Origin: Bacillota bacterium | Lineage (GTDB): Bacteria > Bacillota > Clostridia > Lachnospirales > Lachnospiraceae | DNA: 64,000 nt | Assembly: GCA_023411215.1 (NCBI GenBank) | Contig: JAEYOY010000015.1 | Location: 76,833-140,832 of the forward strand | Direction: 5' to 3' | Part shown: positions 56,508-64,000 of the stretch, one piece after another | How the letters are laid out: the number at the start of each line of letters is the position of its first letter | How positions within the stretch are numbered: the first letter of the stretch is position 1 | The notes under the pieces: model-generated | The model's input: the letters and a program-made list of their open reading frames with translations, nothing else | Databases searched by the model: none | What the model was told of the DNA's origin: nothing | Position numbers and translations under genes: made by a program

Positions 56508-57017
56508 ATGATAACACCGGATAGAGTTTGTGATGAAGCAAAGAATAAGGAAGATGAGAACTATCGTTTTCGCGCCTATCTAAAAACTCATGCGAAGGAA
56601 AAGGAACTTGATGAACGCTTTATCAGATTACATAATGAATTATTCGCAGAGTATGATTGCAGTGAATGTAGAAACTGCTGTAAAATGTATAAAGGGACAC
56701 TGGAAGAGCAGGATCTTATGCAAGCAATGCAAGTGTTGGGCATGGAAAAGGAATCGTTAATAGATCATTATCTGATTTTTAAAGAATCAGAAAATCACTA
56801 TGAAACAAAGCACAAGCCCTGTGATTTTCTGATGGAAAATGGGGAATGCAAATTGGGAGAAGCCAGACCGGATAATTGCAAGGACTACCCTTATACAAAC
56901 AGACCTGAGAGGCTGTATAGTTTATACTCGGTTCTAGATACAATTACAGTATGTCCGGTTGCATTTGAGATTTATGAAAGATTGAAGAAGGAATATGGTT
57001 TTCGGAGTAAACGATAG
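56508..57017 (+). CDS. YkgJ-family cysteine-cluster protein
   Basis: 169 residues with the CxxxCxxCC cluster YDCSECRNCCKMYKG and later CDFLMENGECKLGEARPDNCKDYPY, the pattern of the zinc- or iron-chelating CxxCxxCC domain (PF03692). The enzymatic role is unknown. It sits directly behind the SEC-C protein, another cysteine-cluster protein. It ends just before the partial att at 57111. Confidence 0.82.
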   Translation: MITPDRVCDEAKNKEDENYRFRAYLKTHAKEKELDERFIRLHNELFAEYDCSECRNCCKMYKGTLEEQDLMQAMQVLGMEKESLIDHYLIFKESENHYETKHKPCDFLMENGECKLGEARPDNCKDYPYTNRPERLYSLYSVLDTITVCPVAFEIYERLKKEYGFRSKR

Positions 57018-57110
57018 ACTTCATCATGTTTTTGATTACACTTCCGATTACACTCCAAAATCGGCATGCGGTAATGCTCTTTCTATCAGTGTTTGAGGAT
57101 AGGGCAGATG

Positions 57111-57200
57111 GTTCAAATCCTACTGCCCCTGTAATGAAAAGTCTTGAAAATCAATGGTTTCAAGGCTTTTTTTGCACGTAAAAATAACGAGTGTAATCAA
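57111..57200 (+). repeat. Third direct partial att with terminator
   Basis: GTTCAAATCCTACTGCCCCTGTAA (57111-57134) copies the end of tRNA-Trp and is followed by a CTTGAAAATC/GGTTTCAAGG terminator with seven Ts. The block 57117-57200 is about 85% like 52712-52797. The two flank the 4.4-kb island 52.7-57.1 kb. Confidence 0.75.
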
Positions 57201-57236
57201 GAGTGTAATCAAGGATTCTAAACATTGCTAGAGTAA

Positions 57237-57260
57237 GGCCATAGGAACAATCCTACGACC
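57237..57260. repeat. GGCCATAGGA hairpin, copy 2
   Basis: Same stem as 53334-53357, again after AGTGTAATCAA motifs (57190-57200 and 57202-57212). The rest of 57261-57565 is AT-rich with nothing further seen. Confidence 0.6.
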
Positions 57261-57565
57261 CATTTCAAAATTATGTCCATTTTTACCTTGTAAGCATCGT
57301 ATATTTTGCATTGTTAAAGACAAATATTAAAACGCAATAAAATAATGCTTTATTGGGCTTTTATATTTTTATATTCTAAAATTGTTAAGATAATCATTAT
57401 TATAATAATCAATATTTTAACTAATCCATGAGAAAGTAAGTACAAAGAAGCGGTAAGCTGCATGTTAATTGAGAACGTTTTACTGAAGGATATAAGATGT
57501 CTCATTATAAAATCATCTGGATCTTCCCTTAGTTCCCCAGAGGATATTATAGTTATGAGCTTACT

Positions 57566-60280
57566 CTATGTTCCGTTCTTGTCTGGGCTTTTCCTTATAA
57601 TATATTTACGTATCAAATCAACAGGTATAACCGTAAAGGCAAGTAAAATTACCATTATCAAGTCATTTATACTGAGTTTATCTGTACGGAAGACGTCCCC
57701 TCCAATATAAATAATTAATATTTGAACGACAGTTACTATACCCATTATCCATAAAAAAGGCTTGTTTGCTGATATATAATCCAGTAGGTTCATTTGATGG
57801 GTTCTTGCGCAAAAACTTGTAAATATTGCAGTAAACATGAACAGAGCAAAAAAAGCAGTCATCTTATAGGTATCATCCGGAAAGTTAAATACTTTCTGTA
57901 AGGTATAACTTTTTAGGGAAAATAGGCATAGGCAGATAGAATAGATACTGATTACGGCTATTTGATTCTTCATATATGGATTAATTATTTTTTCATTACG
58001 TGACTTGGGAGGCTCATTCATATAGCTAATACGTGCTTTTTCACCACTAAATGCAAGCCCTGCTAGTGTATCCATAACGATATTAATCCAGAGCATTTGT
58101 ATCACTGTTATCGGAAAATCAACCCCAATAAGTGGTCCAATTACGGTTACCCCAACAGCGCACATACAGATACTAAGTTGATAAATTATAAATTTACGAA
58201 TACTTTTAAAAATAGTACGCCCATAACAAACTGCTTTCGAAATAGATAAAAAATTGTCATCAAGAATGACAATATCTCCGGCTTCCTTTGCAACTTCCGT
58301 TCCACTGCCCATAGCAAAACCAATATCTGCTTGTTTGAGAGCGGGCGCATCATTTACACCATCACCCGTCATGCCTACAACAAGTCCTTTCGCTTGCGCA
58401 ACACGCACCAACCTGCTTTTATCAGTAGGAAGAGCACGTGCTACTACTCTCAAATCAGGAAGTATGTTCGATAATACTTCATCAGGCATGGCTTTTAGCT
58501 CATCAGAAGTTATTACTATGTCGCTGTTTTTCCTTATAAGTCCGACTTCACTTGCTATTGCAAACGCAGTTGGAGCCGAATCTCCTGTAATCATGACCGT
58601 TTGTATACCGGCACTTTGAACATCGCTAATGCCTTTTATTGCTTCCGCTCGAATATCATCTCGTATTCCTAATAGCCCTACAAGTATCATATTTTCAAAT
58701 GTAGGATTCGCGATCGATTTTTTATATCCTGTATTTTCAGAAACGGATATCGCTATTACACGTACAGCATTTTCAGTGAGCTGCTTTAAAATATGAGATA
58801 TCTTTGTTTTATTAGTAAATGGTAATGCATTACCAGATTCGTCATAATATCTGGAACAATAAGGTAATATTTTTTCGGGTGCACCTTTAAATAATGTCAT
58901 ATTCCAGTCACCTGAAACAGTGGTGGACATGTACTTTAAATCACTGGAAAATGGTACTACATTCAGTTTGTTTATATGCATATTACTGTTTTCCAAATTT
59001 GAAGCAAATTCAAGCATTGCTCGGTCTGTTGCATTTCCGCCGATCGCAATTTTGCCATTCATAGTTGCCGCACAATTATATTGAATCGAATTGTGTAAAA
59101 TCCTCCATAATTTTGCATGATTTAAACCAATTTTATTTTTCTTCCACTCCGAACCATTACCCGCTATAAAGTGTGTCACTTCAAGCTTACCACGTGTTAG
59201 CGTGCCCGTCTTATCGGTAAACAGGATATTTAAGCTTCCTGCCGTTTCAATACCTACAAGCTTGCGCACCAGAACATTATCCTTTAACATGCGCTTCATA
59301 TTCGCTGAAAGTACTACAGTTATCATCATCGGAAGCCCCTCTGGTACAGCCATTACAATTACTGCAACAGCAAGGGTGCAAGCCTTTACGATATGAGGAA
59401 ATATAATACTCCAAGTAGTACAAGTTTTTAAAATCAATGCAGGATCAAGTTTATTATCTAAAATTATTGTATTGAAAAAGTAAGCTATGGCAGTAAAAGC
59501 AGCTGCTACATACCCAAACTTACCAATAGAATTGGCAAGTTCTTTTAGACGACATCTAAGCGGACTTTCTCTTGTTTCTTCTTGGATTTCCACTCCAATA
59601 CGGCCATAAAACGTTTTGTCTCCAACTTCAGTAACTTGCATCAATCCTTCACCGGCACAGACAATAGTACCTGAAAATAGTATTGTCGGATTAAGGAAAT
59701 CTTTCATTTCCAAGTTTAGTTTTTTCGTACGTTGCAGTGGAAATTTTTTAGCCTCTTTGCTTTCTCCATTCAGTGAAGATTGATCTATATCGAGAGCACC
59801 TTCAATGATTACACCATCTGCTGGGACTCTGTCACCTGGCTGAAGCAAAATGATATCTCCCACAACAATTTCATTTACCGGAATTTGCTTTATGCCTCCC
59901 GCTCTTTTAACCCGGCAATCAATATGAGCGGCTTCTTCTTGTAATTTTTCAAAGGCTGATTCACTACCATATTCGGATAATGTGGAAACAAATGTAGCAA
60001 GCAAAATCGCTACAGCAATTCCAATCGTCTCAAACCAACTTGACTGCTGGAATAGAAAAATAACATTGATAGCTAGAGCTATCAATAATATTTTAATCAT
60101 TGGATCGCCAAAGCTATCTATAAAACTAAGAAAAAAACCTTTTCGTCTTTTTCTACTTATACGATTTTCTCCATATTTCTCTCTGGATTGCTTTACCTCT
60201 GCTTCATTAAGACCAATGAAACCGACCTTAATTACTTTAAAATCATTTTTTTCAACAGCTAAATCATTATGCATAATCAT
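57566..60280 (-). CDS. P-type calcium-transporting ATPase (P2 family)
   Basis: Membrane cation pump of 904 residues, probably expelling Ca2+. Order of domains: an N-terminal cation-ATPase domain (GLNEAEVKQSREKYGENRI), the actuator loop with LNGES (~178), the M4 PEGLP motif, the phosphorylation site FTDKTGTLTRG (~356), the nucleotide domain with KGAPE, the hinge TGDGVNDAPALKQADIG (~637), and the M6 segment WINIVMDTLAG with Ca2+-ligating Asn/Asp. The ATG at 60280 has AGGAGGT 5 bases ahead; a longer frame begins at 60307. It is a monocistronic minus-strand gene between decayed mobile sequences. Confidence 0.9.
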   Translation of the reverse strand: MIMHNDLAVEKNDFKVIKVGFIGLNEAEVKQSREKYGENRISRKRRKGFFLSFIDSFGDPMIKILLIALAINVIFLFQQSSWFETIGIAVAILLATFVSTLSEYGSESAFEKLQEEAAHIDCRVKRAGGIKQIPVNEIVVGDIILLQPGDRVPADGVIIEGALDIDQSSLNGESKEAKKFPLQRTKKLNLEMKDFLNPTILFSGTIVCAGEGLMQVTEVGDKTFYGRIGVEIQEETRESPLRCRLKELANSIGKFGYVAAAFTAIAYFFNTIILDNKLDPALILKTCTTWSIIFPHIVKACTLAVAVIVMAVPEGLPMMITVVLSANMKRMLKDNVLVRKLVGIETAGSLNILFTDKTGTLTRGKLEVTHFIAGNGSEWKKNKIGLNHAKLWRILHNSIQYNCAATMNGKIAIGGNATDRAMLEFASNLENSNMHINKLNVVPFSSDLKYMSTTVSGDWNMTLFKGAPEKILPYCSRYYDESGNALPFTNKTKISHILKQLTENAVRVIAISVSENTGYKKSIANPTFENMILVGLLGIRDDIRAEAIKGISDVQSAGIQTVMITGDSAPTAFAIASEVGLIRKNSDIVITSDELKAMPDEVLSNILPDLRVVARALPTDKSRLVRVAQAKGLVVGMTGDGVNDAPALKQADIGFAMGSGTEVAKEAGDIVILDDNFLSISKAVCYGRTIFKSIRKFIIYQLSICMCAVGVTVIGPLIGVDFPITVIQMLWINIVMDTLAGLAFSGEKARISYMNEPPKSRNEKIINPYMKNQIAVISIYSICLCLFSLKSYTLQKVFNFPDDTYKMTAFFALFMFTAIFTSFCARTHQMNLLDYISANKPFLWIMGIVTVVQILIIYIGGDVFRTDKLSINDLIMVILLAFTVIPVDLIRKYIIRKSPDKNGT

Positions 60281-60349
60281 GTCTACCTCCTGGTATAATA
60301 AAGTCATAGCAAAAAGCTATGCTAAGTCTTATAAAAATCTATATCTAAG

Positions 60350-60615
60350 TTCGCCGTGCAATCTTTGCCATTGCATTAGCCAGTATCCATACAAAACGTA
60401 ATGGCGAAGCATTAAATCCTTATCTTTATCAGTACTACAACAAAAAGAAAGAATCTAAACCTAAGATAGTGGCTATTGGAGCTATCATGCATAAGGTTTC
60501 ATATATAATCCTTGCTGTTCTCCGGAATAATTCAGCCTTTAAATTACGTTCTCCTGAACAACATAGAAACAGATTATGTGCACCCTTTTTTGAGGTATGT
60601 CTTAAAAATATATAG
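60350..60615 (+). pseudogene. IS110-family transposase, C-terminal remnant
   Basis: An open segment without a start reads RRAIFAIALASIHTKRNGEA...LNPYLYQYYNKKKESKPKIV, then AIGAIMHKVSYIILAVLRNN and AFKLRSPEQH. This matches the C-terminal transposase_20 part of IS110/IS116 enzymes. The N-terminal DEDD domain is gone and a stop lies just upstream (60347). The following stretch to 60771 is AT-rich and empty. Confidence 0.7.
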
Positions 60616-60849
60616 TTAGATATTTTTACAAAAAAGCATTGACTTTAACTAGCTGGTCTACTTAATTATTATGCCAATTAATAGAGAAGTAGAATTATTG
60701 TAATATATAAGCTTATTATTGAAAATTAGACAAGCGCTTAAACATTATTATATATTTAATTTGAAATATCATTGTACTATATAACCACAATTAAACTTTA
60801 CCATTCTTGGAGGCGAACCCGACAATGCACTATTAGCTCGTGCAGGGTG

Positions 60850-61140
60850 AATCTGGTATTTGCTCACTTTTCGGAGGAATTGTTGCATCGACTATTGGTT
60901 AGCGTTATATATTCTGGATTTACATTCTTATGGTATTTGATTGCTATTTTGATGACAATCAGAGTTGGAGAGAAACTATTACAAAAGTGGGGTGCCCGTA
61001 AACCAATGATCCTAGGCTGTATCATTACAGGAACGGGTATTTTTATGACATCATTTACTTTTGTGCTAGCTAATCAATACATGAATTGCTGCAATCGGCT
61101 TTACTCTCATTGGAATAGGCTTAGGTTTTGATGGCAATCT
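60850..61140 (+). pseudogene. MFS transporter fragment
   Basis: In one frame SGFTFLWYLIAILMTIRVGEKLLQKWGARKPMILGCIITGTG gives a transmembrane-loop-transmembrane unit with the cytoplasmic loop motif of major-facilitator proteins. In a neighbouring frame it continues IAAIGFTLIGIGLGF. Frame changes and missing ends show decay. It lies just upstream of the M20 amidohydrolase and may be the remnant of a partner transporter. Confidence 0.55.
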
Positions 61141-61169
61141 ATCTATAAAAATAGAAGGGGGTTTTTTCA

Positions 61170-62336
61170 ATGTCAGATATATTAGATAAGGCTAAATCAA
61201 TTGAAGAATATATTATAAAATTCAGAAGAAATTTACACGAATATCCAGAACTTAGCGGACATGAATTTCAAACCCAAGAAAAGATTATGAAAGAATTAGA
61301 TCTATTACAAATACCGTATAAGAAAGTCGGAAACACCTCTTTAGTGGCTACATTAAAAGGTGGAAAAGATGGAAAAACGGTAGCTTTAAGAGGAGACATA
61401 GATGCTCTTCCAATAAAAGAGGAATCGGGGGTGGAATTCGCATCGAAAGATCCAGGGGTGATGCATGGATGTGGACACGATGCGCATGCTGCTATGCTTG
61501 TTGGTGCAGCAAGAATCTTGTCTGAAATGAAGCATGAAATTAATGGTGAAGTTCGCCTTTTCTTTCAGGAAGGGGAAGAAACATTCTCTGGTGCAAAAAA
61601 AATAATTGAAGCAGGCGGAATGGATGGAGTTGATGCTTGTTTTGGTATGCATGGAATGCCAGCACTAGAAGTAGGAAATGTAAATATACTTCCAGGATAT
61701 AGGTTATCAGGTTGTGACACTATTTATATTAAACTTGAAGGAGTATCAGGACATAGTTCAGCTCCACAACTTGCAAAGGACACAATTCATCCTGCATGTA
61801 TTTTGGTTACAGATATTCAGGGAATAATAACTAAAAATGTTGATCCACAGGAACCGGTAGTACTTTCTGTAGGGAAATTTATTGGAGGTACCAAGGCAAA
61901 TATAATTTCTAAATATACGGACATTGAAATTTCAATGAGATACTTTGATACAAAGGTTAGGAAAACAGTTCATGAAGCAATTATAAGACATACAAAGGCT
62001 ATAGCGGATGCCTATGAAATTAAAGTGGATGTAATAATAGAAGAAAGTGCACCTAGTCTTTACAATGATGAATATTTAGCAGCACTGGCTGATAAGTCTG
62101 CAACCAAAGTCTTTGGAGAAGGACATAATTTACCTATGGCGAAACAAATGGCATCAGAGGATATGCCTTACTATTTCCAAAAGACAAAAGGAGTTTATGC
62201 ATTTATAGGATACAGAAATGAGACTAAGGAATGCATATATCCTCCGCACCATGAGAAATTTAAGATTGATGAAGACTATATGAAATATGGCACAGCATTA
62301 CATGTACAATTTGCTCTTGATTTTTTAAATAAATAG
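61170..62336 (+). CDS. M20-family amidohydrolase
   Basis: 388 residues, cytosolic. Motifs of the M20D amidohydrolase/aminoacylase group: FRRNLHEYPELSGHEFQTQEKI, VALRGDIDALPIKEESG, the metal-binding MHGCGHDAHAAMLVGAA, FFQEGEETFSGAKKIIEAG with the catalytic Glu pair, and GVSGHSSAPQLAKDTIHPA in the lid domain. It hydrolyses N-acyl amino acids or related amides; the exact substrate is unknown. AGAAGGGGG precedes the ATG. A terminator follows at 62341-62388. Confidence 0.9.
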   Translation: MSDILDKAKSIEEYIIKFRRNLHEYPELSGHEFQTQEKIMKELDLLQIPYKKVGNTSLVATLKGGKDGKTVALRGDIDALPIKEESGVEFASKDPGVMHGCGHDAHAAMLVGAARILSEMKHEINGEVRLFFQEGEETFSGAKKIIEAGGMDGVDACFGMHGMPALEVGNVNILPGYRLSGCDTIYIKLEGVSGHSSAPQLAKDTIHPACILVTDIQGIITKNVDPQEPVVLSVGKFIGGTKANIISKYTDIEISMRYFDTKVRKTVHEAIIRHTKAIADAYEIKVDVIIEESAPSLYNDEYLAALADKSATKVFGEGHNLPMAKQMASEDMPYYFQKTKGVYAFIGYRNETKECIYPPHHEKFKIDEDYMKYGTALHVQFALDFLNK

Positions 62337-62340
62337 TATA

Positions 62341-62388
62341 GGAACATAAGCAGATTTGTATTAATTCAAATCTACTTATGTCCTTTTT
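62341..62388 (+). terminator. Terminator after the amidohydrolase
   Basis: GGAACATAAG-AGATTTG pairs with CAAATCT-CTTATGTCC, followed by five Ts. Confidence 0.8.
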
Positions 62389-62525
62389 CATGTGTAACTG
62401 GTATTTATAGTAACAACAATATAAGGGAGTATAATGTGACGAATTTTGTCGAATTGAACATGCTTTGAAATTTTGCTATTAAACAGCTGCTTAGTCTATA
62501 TTGCAGCGAATTCATACATGCCCCG

Positions 62526-62660
62526 TGGCAGTTGATACGAGCCCACGACCTGCGGAGTAGGTTGGGACGCCTCGTTACGAGGCGGTGTTCAACAATCATA
62601 TTCTGTCCTCCCAGTAATGGAAAATCCTTATAGCTTAGCAGTTATAGAGCTTTTTTATTC
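62526..62660. repeat. Inverted tRNA-Trp remnant, stem-loop and decayed att, copy 2
   Basis: The minus strand of 62528-62555 reads CCGCAGGTCGTGGG then CTCGTATC-ACTGCC, very close to the tRNA-Trp 3' region. CGCCTCG/CGAGGCG and GTTCAACA follow as at 52646. A degraded direct end (CTCCCAGTAATGG, then a CTTATAGCT/AGTTATAGAG terminator with six Ts) follows to 62656. Confidence 0.65.
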
Positions 62661-62870
62661 TATGGAGTATGTTGAGACGCAAAGTAAGTCAGTGTGAATT
62701 AAAATGGATTTGATGTGAATAATTCTGTCAAATAGAAAAATAATATTAACAATAATGATTATAGTGAGATGACTTCAAAACAATGCAGATATATGGAATA
62801 ATATAGGAAAAGCATGGAAGTGTAATGATTGCTTCGGTGATATCGATTTGATAGGAAAGGAGAGAGGAAA

Positions 62871-63068
62871 ATGGGTAAATTTGAAATGGGTGCACAGATG
62901 CCGGTTGGCCTTGGATTGGCACTGGAACAAAATAAGGCAATGGATTATTTTAATTCCTTATCAGAGGATGAACAAAAAAGGATTATTGAGCAAATACATG
63001 GAATGCAATCAACAAAAGAAATTGCTGACTATATTCATAATGTAATTGCATCAAAATATATTCAATGA
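62871..63068 (+). CDS. Small conserved hypothetical protein
   Basis: 65 residues: MGKFEMGAQMPVGLGLALEQNKAMDYFNSL, then EDEQKRIIEQIHGMQSTKEIADYIHNVI. A short glycine-rich head precedes a helical tail. Proteins of this pattern are frequent in Lachnospiraceae; the function is unknown. AAAGGAGAGAGG lies ahead of the ATG, supporting real translation. Confidence 0.7.
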   Translation: MGKFEMGAQMPVGLGLALEQNKAMDYFNSLSEDEQKRIIEQIHGMQSTKEIADYIHNVIASKYIQ

Positions 63069-63227
63069 TTGCGTATAGAATACGAGCTTAAACATACACT
63101 GCATTTCTCATTAACTTTGCCATATAATATTCAATCTCAACCTGCACATATTCTGTCACCGGAGACATATTGACAAATGCAAAAGCATAGAAGAGAGAAC
63201 TGTGATTACACCTCTAACTTTTTGCTA

Positions 63228-63256
63228 TTGTTAAGTCTTATTAAATGTAATATACT
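63228..63256 (+). promoter_or_regulatory. Promoter of the DinG-like gene
   Basis: TTGTTA (63228-63233), a 17-base spacer and TATACT (63251-63256). Confidence 0.5.
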
Positions 63257-63300
63257 ATTAATTTTAGATAAAATATAGATAGCAGGGTTGGAGAATGGAT

Positions 63301-64000
63301 ATGTGTGCAAGGCGGAAAAAACCTTTTGATTATAATAGTAAAGAAGAATTTCAAGTAAAATTAGGTGATTGGATAGGTGATGTTTTATATGATATCCTTC
63401 CGGAACATGGATATGAAGTTAGGGAGGAACAAATATATACGGCTTTTCAGATTGCAGATGCCATGTGTAATAAAAAAGTCCATTTAGCGGAAGCTGGGCT
63501 TGGAACAGGTAAAACAATTGCATATTTACTATCAGCAATTGCCTATTCTCGTTTTAGTGGGAAACCTGTAGTGATTGCTTGTGCTACCACAGCACTTCAA
63601 GAACAACTTACTGAATCCGAGGGAGATATTATGAAGCTTTCCAGGCTTCTTGGATTAGAGATAGATGCTCGAATGGCAAAGGACCCACGTTAGTATATTT
63701 GTGACGTACGAGTAAATGAAAACAATGAAGATTTTTACATGATGTCCAATGAGATTAACCAATGGTTAACTAAGACAAATACGGGGGAGCGTTCAGAAAT
63801 GCCGAACATACCTGACCGTATCTGGAAGCTGATTGGCTGGAATGAGTCAATGGGTTGTGATATTTGCCCAAATCGTGGCTTTTGCAAACTTGTTAAGGCA
63901 AGAGAACAATATCGACTTACAAGAGATCTAATAATTGTGGATCATGATATCTTTTTTCAGGACTTATGGACACGGGAGGATAGGATTGCAAATGGGAATT
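63301..64000 (+). pseudogene. DinG/XPD-like helicase, 5' part, interrupted by an amber codon and cut by the window
   Basis: Frame from 63301 (or 63295): an N-terminal segment, then Walker A AEAGLGTGKTIAYLL (~62-76) and VVIACATTALQEQL (motif Ia). A TAG at 63691-63693 follows KDPR. The same frame then stays open to base 64000 and reads YICDVRVNENNEDFYMM, later CDICPNRGFC, which supplies Fe-S cluster cysteines, then ATP-helicase sequence DLIIVDHDIFFQDL. A single CAG-to-TAG change would explain the stop. An intact gene would be a 5'-3' Fe-S helicase. Whether the protein is lost, read through, or this is a sequence error cannot be told. Confidence 0.7.

Noticed and set aside
57462..57710. 82-residue plus-strand frame
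   Set aside because: It overlaps the 3' end of the P-type ATPase on the opposite strand and shows no coding features of its own.

Overview
The window reads as a chromosomal segment of a low-GC, Gram-positive anaerobe of the Lachnospiraceae / Clostridium phytofermentans type. Supporting signs are purine-rich AGGAGG ribosome sites, an [FeFe] hydrogenase, an mcsA-mcsB-clpC stress operon, Big2, cohesin-like and cadherin-like surface proteins with Thr-Pro linkers, and small membrane proteins typical of that group. The species cannot be fixed from sequence alone.

Bases 1-36.7 kb are core genome: the end of dnaE followed by pfkA, a DUF523 protein, an ABC exporter, an ECF sigma factor with a membrane partner, a glycosyltransferase, a redox-domain/GNAT fusion, a large Ig-like surface protein, a bacteriohemerythrin, an [FeFe] hydrogenase, a VanZ-like protein, an M29-type aminopeptidase followed by an ABC pair, purM-purN-purD, a LytG-like cell-wall hydrolase, a cohesin-like membrane protein, a GntR-mcsA-mcsB-clpC locus and radA. 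Intergenic spaces here hold several repeat families: two ~160-bp near-perfect hairpins, a family of ~40-bp GCGAAGCG-loop hairpins, and a 108-bp tandem repeat after mcsB.

From 36.7 to 52.6 kb an integrative element sits in the 3' end of tRNA-Trp, bounded by exact 47-bp direct repeats. It has an integrase, divergent XRE regulators around an operator-bearing promoter, an excisionase-like protein, a replication initiator with internal iterons, a DnaB-like helicase, a lone HK97-type capsid gene, a cos-like sequence, its own sigma factor, and cargo. The cargo is a RES-domain protein, an AbiF-type HEPN RNase behind a small structured RNA leader, and a two-gene ATPase plus nucleotide-processing (NDT/TIR-like) effector pair. 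With no terminase, portal or tail genes, it looks like a phage satellite carrying anti-phage systems rather than a prophage.

From 52.6 to about 62.7 kb lies a decayed mosaic downstream of the same tRNA. It has further partial direct and inverted copies of the tRNA-Trp end, IS66 and IS110 remnants, a nucleotidyltransferase/HEPN pair with a frameshifted HEPN gene, a pRiA4b-ORF3/SEC-C protein, a YkgJ-type cysteine-cluster protein, a Ca2+-type P-ATPase and an MFS remnant beside an M20 amidohydrolase. The window ends in a DinG-like helicase gene interrupted by an amber codon.
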